From the NCBI GenBank assembly GCA_029721515.1, contig CM056563.1:20279954-20343953 (forward strand): a DNA stretch of 64,000 nucleotides, written 5' to 3'. Below are positions 30,084 to 44,700 of the stretch, piece by piece. A program made the position numbers and the translations under genes. Position 1 is the stretch's first letter; every line of letters starts with the position of its first letter. The notes under the pieces were generated by a model that made no database searches, was not told the origin of the DNA, and was given only the letters and a program-made list of their open reading frames with translations. The stretch is from Synanceia verrucosa (Eukaryota; Chordata; Actinopteri; Perciformes; Synanceiidae).

Positions 30084-31643
30084 AGACTTAATTTAATTTA
30101 GACTAAATTTAATTAAAGTGGAATGCAACTAAATATACTTATTCAGGTACAAAGTAATCCCAATTTGTACTTTCTAATATGTACTTATTACATAACTATA
30201 TGTATTTACCAGCATTACTTATTGGTTACTTTGCATATTTAAATGATTATTAGCTACATTTGGTATGCTAATGACTAGGCTATATAAAGCAAGTAAAGCT
30301 AACTCCTTTTTAAACCAGCTACTATGTTAAAGCAATGATCACGTGAACACATCACTAATCCAGTAATATATACTATTCTGAAATAGGCCATTGAGCATAA
30401 TGAGCATTTTTACTTTGAGTACTTTACCTTTGTTTTAAGACTTATACTTTTGTACTTTTACTTATTTATGATTTTGGAAGAACGTTCACCTGTAACATAT
30501 ATTTATGTGTGCATGATTCAAATCTGGTTCAGATCTTCAAAGCTGTCATTTGTCTCTTCTGAAAAATAAACTTTTTGTCCTTCGACCAAGTTCAACAAAA
30601 AAAAAAACACAATACAATCTTAAGTTCAGGCTGAACATTTCATATTAAGATAAGATAAGATAAGATAAGATAATCCTTTATTCGTCCCACAGATGGGGAA
30701 ATTTGCAAAAGTGTTCAGGTTATGTATTTTCTGTATGCAGTGATGTCAGGAAAACATGCTATTGTTATTGAAGATTAGTGTTGCTGCTCCCCATATCTTC
30801 CAAAGTCAAAATAAAAACTAGCTGTTGTTGTTATCGAGGTTGACATTAATGTGTGTGACATATTGGGAAGGGTTTACACAGTGTTTTATTGTATGATAAA
30901 CATATGATAAAGTGTTAATCATTATTAATATGGAAAACATGAAAGTATCGGAAATGTATCTCCCCAGGAATAATTATGATGAAACATTCAGTGGCACGTG
31001 GCCTAATGAACCAAAGTCAAATATATATTTTACTTTACTGAGACATATTGCCCCCTCTAATATGTTAATATATCTATACTCACACATTGATAGTAGATTG
31101 TGGAAGAGCATTGCACTGCAAAATGATTTATTCACTCCCTTACAAAAGATTGTTTTAGTTGTGAAGGAGTGCGTTAAAGGAGTGCTCATTAATCTATTAT
31201 AGCATGTTATCAAAATAACCTCCAACTCAATCAAACGAAATTCAGTGTGATGAAATGTCAGCCTGTCTTAGTTGTAACCACCTGTCACCACAGTGTGGCG
31301 CTGCCTAACAAGCCAGGACACACTGAACTGTATCACTGTGAAAATATCCAGGTGAATGCTTTTCAGTGCACCTGAAAGCTTGGTTTTATAATGATTCAAA
31401 TAATCCTGCACTGGAAGCAGAGAGTGTATGATGCATGCCGTAGTGGATATTTTGGATTATCAGATATAAAAAATGAATACACAATTATTTACAAGATGTT
31501 TTACTCAGCTGTGGCAATAGGGTTTCAGCAGTTGTCCGTGCATTGGGGCACCATGCATCACTTGATGGGCACTTTATACCAAAAGTCTTCTAGGATTACA
31601 ATGACGAATCATAATGCAGTAACACAACAAAGTACAGAGGTCG
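30084..31643. other. RAB5C-KCNH4 intergenic region and KCNH4 3' UTR
   Basis: Contents: a GATAA pentamer run followed by TCCTTTATTCGTCCCACAG at 30648-30695 (a retroelement-type end also found at 61640-61720). A minus-strand AATAAA at 31127-31132 lies about 510 nt after the KCNH4 stop and could end its transcript. The open frames at 30912-31234 show no recognisable protein. The rest is featureless AT-rich DNA. Confidence 0.5.
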
Positions 31644-34600
31644 TCAGTGTGGGATTTGTATTCCCTCAACGTCCATGAAAGGTGGTTGAACCTCTACAGT
31701 GGGAGAGCTGCTGCTCATGATCTGAGATTCACTACTGTTTGTCCTCTCTTGATACAGTGAAGCTCTACAGTCTCTGTCTGTTACCAGAGAGCATGCAACA
31801 TGCTGTGCGTGGTGGACCGGGCTGGATCCTACTGGATCATTTTGCCTGGGGCCATTAATAGAGCCCTGTAGGCCTTGGTTGAGCCCGGTGCATGTTGAAG
31901 TGTGGACTGGTGAAGGGGTGAGAGAGCTGAAGGTTGTATGATACTGTGGCTGGCCAGTGTGAGTGATGGAGGAGTGGATGGGTGTCAGGGAGCTGATCTG
32001 ATTATGTGTGGGCTCAGAGTTGGTTTGAACATTCAGAGGTGGACGGGAGTGGCCAGAATTCACTGGGGAACATGAAGGGTGGGAGCTGCTCATCGTGGGA
32101 ATAGAGACATTGTACGGCACCACAGGAGCCTGACAAACCACTGGGAAGCTGCTGAAGGCAGAACTGAGGCCCAGGAGGGATGGACTTCCCCTGGGATGTG
32201 AGTGGGTCATGTAGGGAGAGTTTGGGGTCGTTCTGGAGGTCTGAAAAGGGCCACACTGGCTCTGCAACTTGTGGGCTTCTCTGTCAGAGCAGCACAGATG
32301 TAAACAAGAAGATGCAGGACTTAAAGCATGAAGCAACGTTGGACTTCTGCCCTGGGAGGGCATCCCACTGCAGCCCCACACATTTCTGGCAGGGTGGCTG
32401 ATTGTATCATGATGGAGGTGCAGACCAGTGGCAATATTTAAAGGGACATGGCACTGCCAGTTGCTGGAAGCAGTCACACTGGGACTGGGAACCATCTGTG
32501 CTCCATAGGAGTACGAAGAGACTGGAGGGGTGTGGAGCATGGCCAGATGAGACTGTAGGAAATGCATTAGGTCGTGGAGCTCCTTGGCCAGGTTGGATAC
32601 TTCTAGGTTCAAGTTGCTCACCTGAGACAGAAAAGAAAAGTTGAGTCTAAATCTGGCTTTTAATAATTTCATTAAAATATTATTAATATTATATCATACC
32701 TCTTTGTTCAGTTTGCTAATGTTCTGTCTCACTTCCTCTGTCTCTAGAAGCAGGTTCGCACTCATGTGGAAGCGGTCTGAAAAATGATAAATAACAGAGC
32801 TATACAATAGAGCTGATCTGATCTGAGATATAATATCTACTTAATATGGCATTGAAGTCCAAATGAGTAGGATTATAAGCAGATGTGTGTTAAAATCTAG
32901 TATTTTCCTATGTTTATTCCATCGCGCAAAATTCAGAGTTAAGCATTGAAAAGGGATTTTCATCAAGATTTTTGATGCCTCAATCCCAAATAACTCAATG
33001 TCATCCATTATGCAGCTTGCAGAGACTTTACCTGTTACATTAGTCTTTGTCTCGCTCTGCTCTATATTAAATTGAAATGTGCGACCATTGTCCTCAATTC
33101 CATCCACGACCCTTACGGAGACACAAATCAGTGTTACATAATTTTATTTTTATTTTTAGATGCAATAGATGATATTTGGGTTAAGTAGGATGAACAGGTT
33201 ACCTGGGGCTAAGGTTCAGTGGACTGACACAAGGCATGGATGGCATGAGTAGATTGGCAGGGCGATGGTTCAAGTCTGAGTCACTGGTAAGACTGAGCAA
33301 AGGGGAAGGAGAGAGCTCCCTGTTGGCTAATGGCTGAGGAGAAGGGCTGTGGCCTCTGCCGTCCTGAACAGGTGAGCGACAGATGTGGAGGGCGTTGATG
33401 TGACGGAGCTCCTCTCCTAACAGGGTGCTGAGGCTGGGCTGACGGACTGGGCTACCTGTTGTATGTAACAGAGGCACCCTCCGCTGAGGGTGTCGCATGT
33501 CTTCTCCACGTTCAGCATCATCTGCCTCGACAATATAGGGTAGTTTATGATCCATAGAAGCATGACCCTAAGCACAGGATGAATGGACAGTTAGACATTC
33601 TTTGATTGGTGGGAATGACTCCTTGTTATCAAGGATCTGCATCATCTGTAGTTTTCAGTCAAGCACTCATATTGTGCTGTAACTGATAATCAGATGTATT
33701 GTATAGAGATGAAAGCTGAAGTAATGACCTCAGTGAGGCTCACTCACCCGAGGCAGCCTGGAGGACCATGGAAACTTCATTACTCCCTAGAGATATTTAA
33801 GTTAAAATTAATATGATATTCTATCTTTGGTGGCAAATAAGTACAAATACATTAAACAATAGAAGTGTTAGATGTGCTAGCAGATGTCTTGCCTCAACTT
33901 CACTGCCCTCTCTCAGGTTGTACGTGAGGTTGTGGTGGATGTCAGAGCTAAACCGGCTACCGTACTCTGGGTACAGCCCAAGAACCTCCCTCAAAGCCCG
34001 AACACTGATGTACTGTAAGTCACAGTAGGTCAGCGCCTTCACATCTGCATTAGTCTTGATCACCTGGTCGTGTTCCGGGAGATCAGCCCCAATAAGGTCA
34101 CCTTTTCCTGTGCAGATCGGTGATTAAAACACAGGGATTCAACAGCTTTAAAGGTGCAGAGTGAATAAGAGAGAAGATGTTTTACACTTGGTGCACACTG
34201 ACCAAGGATGGCCAAGACCATGCCATCTTTCAGAACCTCCAGAGATCCAGAGCAGACAAAATAGTTGGCTTGTAGTGCATCTCCGTGGCGTATAAGGTAT
34301 TCCCCAGGTGCACAGAAAGAGGTCTTGATGTGCAGGGAGAGGGAGCGCAGACACCCTCTGCTGGCTCGTTCAAATACAGGCAGCTGCAGGATATCTTTGT
34401 TCAGGTGCATGGCGATGTCAGCTCGCAGTTCATCTGGGAAGTCATGCAGCAGCTGACAGAGCAGAGAGGAGAAAAAGTTTTCAGTCTGCTGCAGTGCTTC
34501 GGGACATGCAAAATACCCCCTCTTCTCTGAGTGATCACTGTATCCCTACAGTGCTTTTACACAAAACTACCACAAACATCCATGAAAAAGATGAAAACTG

Positions 34601-37600
34601 CAGAGTGTCTTTTTCAAAGAGTGATTTGATTCCATTGTGTATTTAAAATTTGAGGATCTGTAGTCTGTATCTATTTCTGCGGTCTTTTAGGAAATACCTT
34701 TATTTTAATGCTGAATCAAATGACTCCATGAAATGTGAATGAGACTGCATGAGTAGACCTGAAATAAAACCACACTGGGTTTGTTCATTTCTCTCCCCTT
34801 TCCTTGGAAATAATCATCGACAAGAACTCTACTTCAAATTAAACATTTTCATCTTGATCTGCTAAGTAACGTAAAAGATTTATAGCCTACACTTAATCAA
34901 CTGATGAATGCAAGACCGAAAACGGCACAGATTGTGGTGTTAAAGGTCGATGCACTCACATGATGTGCCAAGCTGCACGGTAAAAACAGACACGAGGTGT
35001 GAAAGCTGGCATGTTCGCAGAAATGAGTGGCTATGTCTGTTACCTTCAACAGTGAATTAATTACCTACAGATGGTAGCAGCGAGGGTGTTAATGAGTGTT
35101 CTTTGCGTTTTCTCTCCTACTCTTGTAATTACGGGGAACTTCTCCTAGTCGGTTACGGCATTGTTACTGGATTTCTATTTGTGACAATGTGCAGTCTACT
35201 TAAGGAAATGGAATAAGACACCAGAGAATTTGAGGTGACCCACATTTTAAGGATGGCATTTCCAAAGTTAGAACCTAGCACCCACACAATCAGCAGTTCA
35301 CATGGTTGTTTATTTAAAAAAAAGACTTACTTTAAAGCTAATACCAAGCTTTTGTGTCACAGGTTTAAATCTGGCCTTGTGTGGAGTTTACATGTTCTCT
35401 CCATGTTAGCACGGGTTCTTTCCAGGCTCTCCAGTTTCCTCACACAATCCAAAGACATGCAGGTTAGGTTAATAGGTTACTTTAAGTTGCTCATGTGTGT
35501 ATGTGAGTGTGAATGGTTATTTGTCTCTATGTATCAGCCCAGCAATGCACAAGCCAAATTGCGTGTCTGTTACATTAATCTGTAGCTTCGACCATATATA
35601 GTCATGTTTTGTGGTTGAACATCATTAAGTAATATTATTTTAGCATGATGTGCAATAACTTAACATTGTGTAAATTAATTTTTGTTGACAGAACCTAATG
35701 CATTTTAGGTAAGATAGCAAATTGCATGTACAACTCCAGAGCAGAAGGTGGCAGTAGTGTGCGAGTCGGGAATTTTATAAACTTTACTTCCTGAAGTTCA
35801 GCACACAGTTGAAAACACATGCTGAGAGTCGACAATGTTCACTGTGGAAGACGGTAAGATAAGTCCTTTACTTAACTTAAAATAACTTTGACTTCAAAAT
35901 AAACCACTGCACGGAAATGTCACATAACTTGTTACTGTCCGCTCTATAATTTTGAATGATTTCATCACCGTTGTTTTCGTGGTGTGCTCACTAATCATAG
36001 CAGCATTAGTCGTTATGGTTAGCTACTTAGCATTTGCATTGGTTGCTAAATGAGCGTATTATAATTGGGTGGAAACACTTTCCATAATTTTTTTTATGTT
36101 CAGCCAACAAATGATTATTATGTTGGATTTAACCCTCATAATTGAGTAATAGTAATGACAACACCTTATGTTGATATAACATATTTACATTAATTTCACT
36201 CAACAAAACAATTTCTTGCTAAATCCGATGCTGGGATCGGATCCACGACCATCAATATAGGATAAGGATACAGAATCCTTCCTGCAGCAGGGTCTGCCTC
36301 TCGTAGTCCTTGTTTTCGTTCTCCCGTAACCCCCTAACCTCCAGCAGGCCCAGCTATGCGGCCTGAGCCTCCAGCGGCATAGTGTTGGTGTTGGCGGAGC
36401 AGCAAGGTGAAGCTCTGCTCTAGCTAGAGGATAAATGTGGAGCTCTCCACAAGCAAACTGTCTGCAGCAGGCTGGTTTCTCTCAGCCGGGGTCTGAACTG
36501 AAGGAGTTTGTGGTCAACCTGCATGATTTTGTCTGATTTCAAAAGAAGTGGACTTAGTCAAACCAATGAAGGACATTAAGACTCACAGAATAGAAATGTT
36601 CTCGTTGATGGCCTTGCTTAATTATACAGGTTATATAAAGTTCCTCATAGTAACTTCAACAGAAAAAAGCTCTTATTAGGGCTAAAGTTTGGCAGATATC
36701 ACAGGCAAAGGATTGCTAGAGCTTGATTGTTCACCCACCTCATTAGCGTTGATGCCATTGTTGACAGACCAGGTGGCCTGAAAGTACTCCAGCATCCTCT
36801 GCTTCAGCAGCTGAGGTAGTCGGTGCACACGGATGAAGTCCTTGAGATCCTTCATTCGGGTGTGGTAGAGAGAGCGCCGTGAGTACATGCGCTGGATGAT
36901 GGCTGTCACGTTTCCGAAAACCACTGCATGCATCAGGGCTGGAGGTGAGGAGAGAGATGTCACATTACAATACTTTCATAATATTTAGCGCATTTCCAAA
37001 TAATTTTCGGTGAACTCACCGCCCATGAGCATAATGCAGATGGAGAAGATTTTCTCTGCGTCTGTATTGGCACACACGTTTCCAAAGCCGACACTAGTGA
37101 GGCTGCTGAGGGTGAAGTAGAGAGAGGCGATGTAGGCGCTAGGGATGGAGGGACCACCCATGGTGCTGTTGACGTATGGTGTGTCCAGACGCTTTCCCAA
37201 CTCTTGAAGCCAGCCTAGTGGACGAGGTCAGAACACGGTTGTATAAGACTAATGTGGGCGTTTTAGGTGACTGAACTAATAAGTCTGCCTCAGTGGATGA
37301 CCCTTTTGCCTTTGGTAGGTGACAAGATTGGTGATATAACAGAATGATATAATGCATTGCTGGTGATATAATTGAATTAGTATGTGACCTACACTTCCTC
37401 TGGGCTCAGAGGAGACAAGCTAGAGGTTGAAATGATGCTGAGGCACTCGAGCATGACTAGAGATGTGCAGTACCGGCCCGTTGGGATTACCAAGAGATAC
37501 ACGAAAAATACCGCAGTAAAGCTTAATGAGTGTTGTTTCAGTGATGTTCTCACCTATGTCCCAGGTAACAGGGTCCCTGCTTTCTATTTCCTTGCGTCCG

Positions 37601-38702
37601 ATGACGTACCAGACGCATGCCATCCAGTGGGCCAGCAGAGCAAACACAGACATGAGCAGGGTCAGGACCACAGCGCTGTACTGGGAGTAACGATCCAGTT
37701 TCTGTAACAGGCGCAGCAGACGTAGCAGACGAACCGTCTTTAACAGGTGCACCAGTGACGTCTGGGTGAGGAGAGAGACAGCAGAACATGGCCTCTTTAA
37801 AACTTATTTCTACACAAAGTTGTATTCCACTAGATTTGTTGGTATAACCTGTGACCCATCATCTTTTTGAGGCACTTGGCTCTGAATTTAAAGTTACTCT
37901 TATCCAGAAATTTCAACAAAACCAAGGTTGCAGCAAACAAGATACAAGGTTAGTTTATTTGTGGATTAAGACAGAAAGACATTAAAGTTACTCAATACAA
38001 AATTCAGAGCATATCTATTAGGTGTGGGACAAAATATTGATATGGCAGTACTTTTTCCTCTGATATAATATTGATTTTCAGTTTCTTAATATAGATTTTT
38101 TTTCCTCAAAAGCATTCACACCAAAAAAAATCCACGTTAACGCTGTAACTTTGACAGCCCTAATATATGTGTGTGTGTGTGTGTGTACATACTGTATATA
38201 CAACTTGCATTTTAAGCTGCATTTAAATTTAAAACATCACAATATATCGCAATATCACAATATCGCAATAATGTATCGTCTTGTATCATGTAGTCCTTGC
38301 CAATACCCACCCATAATATCGATTGTTGACACACGGCCCTCAACATGGCAGTGACTGAGCCACTACTGCCTGAGCTAACAGTGTTAACACCTGAGGGCTG
38401 TACTTCTTCAATGACACCATGTTGTTATTATTTATTTATTTTTAACAAAAAAAAGTGCCAACAAATTCAATACTAAATGGTCAGAATATGAGTCTAAATA
38501 AAAATTAAATAACCCCCTCCGTGACATGATTGTTAAAAAATGCACACTGAAGTGCCCCCTTACTACGTATTTAAGTGCTCCCGTTTGGCAAAACATGCTA
38601 AAGTGCCCTGTTGGCTGGTTAAAACAGGATTAAGTGCCTTCTTGGGAGGCAAAAATGTGCACTTAAGTGCACATTTTAGGAAGCTTCTTTGGCTATATAC
38701 TG

Positions 38703-38765
<63 letters not shown>

Positions 38766-41700
38766 CCAAATTAGCCCCACCTGGGGACTAAGTCCTCCCT
38801 GTGCTTAAAACGTAGTGATGCCCCTGTGAACAACTATAATAAACTATATAGTAACACTCACAGAAAGAGTCACAACCAACAGCAGAATGTGATGTGCAAG
38901 ATGAGAATAAATAGAACTGAGCAAATAAGAAAGATTAAGTTGATAAAATGCAGTGGCAGGCAGAAAAGTTTGAAGCCCTGCTAGAGAGACGTCGTTATGA
39001 GTCAGCTGTGGCCTGCAGCAAAGTACGACTAATCCATGAGAAGTACTAGTGTTTATCTGCAGGATGAAACGGAAGCGAGCAGACAAACGACAATGCTCAG
39101 TGAAGTGGTTTAGCGTAGAGCGATAATCATCTCCAGTCCAGTGCTCCGGGAGAACAACACCACTCAAACATTAGTGACTCGTCCTGAAGTTAGAGAGAAA
39201 AGTGAAAAACCTGGGGGCATACTGTACTTTTGAGATAATCTTACCACTGTGATGTTGAAAGCATAGAGGAGGTCAAAGGGCAACGCTGCAATCAGATCCA
39301 CAAAGAACCAAGTGGTGCAGTAATGGAGGTAGATGGAGCGGGCGTCGTACACCACCTGACCTGACTGACTCACATAGGTGGTACGGAAATTCAGGATGAT
39401 ATCTGAAAAGGAGAGAAGTAGAAGAAATGTATCAGAAAAAAAAAACAGATGGGCAGTTTGGGAGTTTAGCTTGGACTATAGCTCAGCTGTATCCAACCAT
39501 TATCTGTAACCACTTATCTGACTCAGGGTCAGGGCAGGGGGCTGGAGCCAATCCCAGCTAACATTAGGAGTGTGGGAGGATTAGCCCACACTAACACAGG
39601 AAAAACATGCAAAAGTGAAATATTTATTGAAATCATTTGTAGCTCACTAAAGAAAAGAATAAAAAGTACAAAGGGTTTAAATTTAAGTGCGCCCAACATA
39701 ATTTAGCTAATCGTAAAATAATAGCTGCAGTAGGTATAAGGAATGTAAAGGTAAAACATTTGATGGATACTGGGGGAAACACTGAGGGAAGTGAAAATCA
39801 CAATGTTGCAAATAAAACTCATAATTTCATCACAATAAAGTTATATTTAAAAATATTATTATTAAATTTTAAGTTTAAGTAATTGAAAAGGTTGTAATAT
39901 GTAATATGAGTCATAATATCATGCAAACATATTCATAACTTTACAAGAAAAAGTCAGAATATTTCGAGAGAAAAAATAAAATTACTTACATTTTTGTTCT
40001 TGAAATAGCATGACATTGTTCTTGTTAAATTACATTTTATTTTTATGTAATATTGGGGCATTATTCTCAAACTTGCTGGTTTTGTTTTTCTCCCTTAATG
40101 TGGCCCCAATGCTCAATATTATTCTATCAGTCATTTTCATTAATGCAATGTATATGTCATGCCATTCATTAATTATTTAAAATCAGTTCCTCATTTGAAA
40201 AATAAATACTCTAGCTCTACTTTAATAGTTAGATTACAGTAAACATATTATTTAATTACAGTAATACATCCCTGGCAGTAGATTGTGCTTTTCACTCGCT
40301 CTGACAAAGCTTTTCTTTGATTATTGCATTACTATTGAATATAAAGTGTGAATTAAGAAATGCTGCTTCAGTATCCACTCTACGTACAAGGACAAGTGTT
40401 TTTCTTTACTTTATTTAAGATGAGCTCATTTTGTCCCCAGACAAACATGATGAGAGGTAGGAAGTCAAAGAGCCCCATGACAGATGTGCTATCACACTTT
40501 GTTTGGAGGAAAAGTAGAACGAAGTGAGAGAAATCTAATTATGATCGGTAACCTGGGGCAACAGAGACACCCTGAGTGGGCGAGGAAAGGTAGGTGGTGC
40601 AGTCATGTACGTGTTAGCTATCGCCACGGAAACCGCTGCAGCTGCACTGAGAAATACAGTTGTTCTTAATTTAAACTGAACATTGTTGTCTATTCATAAT
40701 CCTGCTTCAACATGAAGGTCAGCTGGCGTGCAGCATGCAATCAATGCTGCTCTGAAATTACAGTGGCACAAGCTACCAATTATGTTACTGATAGAATACA
40801 ACCACCTACTATCTGGAGAAAGACTTCAATGACATGAAAACATAGAATAACAAAGATGTTTGAATCAAATATAAATGCATCGCACCAAGTATGAAGAGCA
40901 TTTCCACCACTATATCACTGCCTATAGTGCTGCGGCTGACAAGTGAGTGATAGTCGCTGCCCTCATCATGGCTGACAAAGCAGATGTCGTAAGGCACGGC
41001 GACAGCAACGTAGAAGGTCGCCAGCAGGATTAGCCAGTCCCACAAGGCCTTGGAGATACTGTAGTGCAGCAGGATGAAGCGTGACTTCTTAACAGCCGCC
41101 ACCTTGTACTCAGGTAGAGACGGTTTCTGAAACACACTCTGAAAGAAAGGAAATCACATCAAACTCCATCAAAATATAACAAGAAATTGCATGGAAAGAA
41201 TGGCTTTTTACACCCCGGTGAGTCAACTGTAAATGCTTGGATTAATTTGACACTTCTTTGAATAAATGACACTGAATTCAAAAATGAAAATGCTGATATT
41301 AATCAGGATCAGCACAGAGGGTGTCCAGTACACTATATACTATAATCATTCATCTCCATAATCATCTTTAATAACAACTTATTTCCATTGCTGATTGGAC
41401 AGCAGTGGTTTAAAAAGGGCTGCCACCATAGGCTATTCAACCAAGGTTTCTTTAATCAGTATTTTTTATGCTTTTTCATGCTGAGTGACTTATTCTAAGA
41501 ATCTTCTGAGTCCATTTCTGGAAAACAAGATAGAGGCTGTTGCTTTTTTTGTGCTTCTTTGTGGACAAACTCAGTTTCACAGAGCTGTCGATTAAATTAT
41601 CCAATTGATTAGTCAACGAAGAATTTATTTGGTCGAGGGAGCCCTAATTTTATTCGAATAAGGACTTCTCTCTAAAAAAATAATTTCTTACACTGATCTG

Positions 41701-44700
41701 TAACTTTTATTCTTGTACATCATACCTGTCTTTTTGTCTTGGATTATTTTTTTCTTTTGCACTTTGTCTCAATGCTTTTGATGCACGTTGAATTGCTTTG
41801 AAATGTGCGATATAGATAAAACTTGCAATGCCTGAGGAAAGTAATATTGTGGGTTTAATAATAATAATAGTGGTGCATGCAGGGGCGTCAATAGATTTTA
41901 AAGACAAGGGCGGCTTAGTCCCCAGGTGAGGGAGTTGAGGTGAGGTTTATGATGTTTAACAAACCAAGAGTTAAGCGTGTTTTGCCTCGCAAAAAGGGCA
42001 CTTTAATACGTGTTTTTGCCTTCAAAGGGGGCACTTTAGGGCATGTTTTTCAATAATCAGGTCATGAGGGGGAAGACCGTATTTAAGTCATTCATGAATA
42101 AGTTATGCAAAGTTATTATTTATTTAAATTCATATTCTGGCCATGTTATATTAAATTTTTCTGCACTTTTTTTGTAAAAAAAAAATTAAAATAAAAAAGG
42201 AAATAAAACAACACCAACCTATTTAAGGGGGCTTAAGAAGAACACGCCCTAATGACACCACTGCTATCAGGGACAATTTTTTATGGGTTTTGCACTCACA
42301 TTGGTCAGCTTCCCCTTGCCCCTCTTGGTGAACATGCTGGTAAGGTGATGCAGAATAGTCCTCCCCCTCTCTCGAGCTTGGGAAAAGTGTGATCGATTGC
42401 TTTTCCTACTCTGGTGAGCAGCCTCTGCCACACCTGTGAGCAAACTCATGATAAACTCACTGAAATAATGTGATTGCATATTCCATTTAACTTTACATGT
42501 ATAAATGAATGTGACAACATGATATTTTGAAGCTGAATTGAGGTAGAACTCACCGTCTCCTTGGGTGTAGCAATAGCTTTTCCCGTATGATTCACTGACA
42601 TCTTTGAAGGACAAAAGGAAGAGCACCACCTCACCTTTCTCATTTTTAATTGGCACAATATCCAGGAGGCACCAAAATAGGTTTCCTGAGGACATGAAGA
42701 AAAGTTATTACACTAAACTTATAATGCTAGACCGTTTATCCTCCTAAAATAACAATGTTTTCTTTAATGTCACCTCACTTATTGAAAATAATGGCCCTAA
42801 CATTGAAATAAGACCAGGAAATTGGTGTAAATTCATCTAATTTTCATCAGTTCCCAAGTGTATAAATACTTTTTAGGTTAGGCGTAAGAACAATATAAAA
42901 TGTGCGTGTGCATGGTCAACATCTGGGTGATAGTGTGCGTTATGACCCTCACCGTTTTTCCTGTAGAAGCAGACTTCTCCCTGGTACTCCTGCTGTCCCT
43001 CTAGAGCTTTATCCATCTGCTGAATCACGCTCTCATTGGTCTCGGCTCCATGGAGGAAGCCACAGGTACAAGTTTTCTGCATCACCTCAGTCCGAACGAA
43101 GCCGGTCAGCTCGCAGAACCCGTCAGAGCAGTAAACAATAGGGAAGCCATGACGGCCCTGAGCATTTCCCAGAAGGAAGTTACTGTCTGAAAGAAAAGGT
43201 TAGAGCTAAATTTAAGGTGTGACTTTGAGGACGAGACAAGACATCATGTGCTTTTCTAGCTGATGCAGCTGTGATGCAAATAGCTCCTGAACATTCAGAC
43301 ATGTTCTCCTTCCCTCTACATTAGATTTGATTTATTAGTTGTTGCACCAACAGAAAACAGCTCTTTTTTCCTTTATCTGAGTCATTCTGTCTGCTCAGCT
43401 CAGAGCCCTGAAATGGTCGAGTGTCCACATCAGAGAGAGCTTTGAAGTAAGCTGGTGGTGAATATAAAGTCTATATGATCAGGGCTCCAGCTGGCCCAAT
43501 GAGGGACCAGCGCCTCAGCCTTAAGCAGCATTCAGAGCATGTTTTCATCCTTTCCAGTGGTTATTTAATCACCTTTACACATAATCACACACATTATCTA
43601 AATATATAAATATCCATCCATCCATTACTTGTCACTGCTGTAGCAAGTTGTAGCTATGGGCCACATCCTTCAACGCTTTCCAGCACCTGAAAGCTCTGAA
43701 ACCTCCAAACTGAATCCACATCTGATGAATGAAACTCCAACCTCCACCTCCTGGACATCAAGAGTGAACAAGAAGACCCTGAAATACCTACTCCCAAATT
43801 AGTATTTTAGTAAGTTGATTCAAGAAGGATGCAGTTTGTGGTATTATAGGATTGCGCTACAGATGAATTTCTCATTCACATCACTAAGTGTAGACTACCA
43901 GAAACTCTGAATAATGCAACACATAAATGCACTCTCCAAAATGGCCATAAAGTTGAATCAAAACCTCCCTAAAACAGCATGGAGAGTGGATCTGCTAAAC
44001 TTGCAGTTGCCAGGCAACCAGCCAAAAAGTCTCCAGGAAGTTACTGGCACAAAGATTTGTTTTTACATACAGTCAACATAAGCATTAAACAAACAGTAAA
44101 GAAAGCACCAGTGAGCAATCTTTATATGTGCTTGTAGACATCCTTTGATGCCTTTGATGGAGAAAATTGATTTCTTTCCTCAGTTCCACATCTTTGTGCC
44201 AATCTGTAACAAAAGATTTATATTTTTTAACTGCGTCAGTCACAACAATATCTGCTGAGCTCTTAGCATGACAGTAAAAATGTGCATTTCTTAAATATTT
44301 CCTTTAAAAAATTCTACAAAATTTGCAAGAACTCTTTTTTGTGAAATAATGGTGGAGAAAACGTGCCTTGTTAATTTAGACCATCTGTGATTCAGACAGA
44401 TACTTTAAAATGAAAGCCTGAAAAGTCGGAAAAAAAATATTGCTGGTAAACGCTGGAACACTGGAGAGTCATTTAAGGGCAGGAAGTGTGGGTGGTGAAG
44501 CAGAAGTAGACCTAAATGATAATGAAACCGCAACTAGACACGTCACTGAATTTGATCTGCAGGATGCTGTGTGTCTCAACTGCAGGCTAATAAACAATAA
44601 ATACAGTTACATACTGCACCAACACACACAATACTGCACAGCTCACATGAAACTAATCAGTTCACAGGCCATGGCAGGCTGCCATGTGGAAAGAAATCAA

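Larger units (their letters stand above)
34453..36738 (-). other. KCNH4 intron holding a SINE fragment and other debris
   Basis: Contains a diverged SINE body at 35380-35545, a plus-strand first-exon-like sequence at 35835-35853, and a possible coiled-coil pseudogene fragment at about 36270-36540 (minus). These are listed separately; the remaining sequence shows nothing recognisable. Confidence 0.5.

Noticed and set aside
36960..37060. Apparent extra KCNH4 residues (EFTENYLEMR) after the S6 start
   Set aside because: They come from reading through the donor at 37019. Splicing to 36938 restores the expected GALMHAVVFGN sequence.
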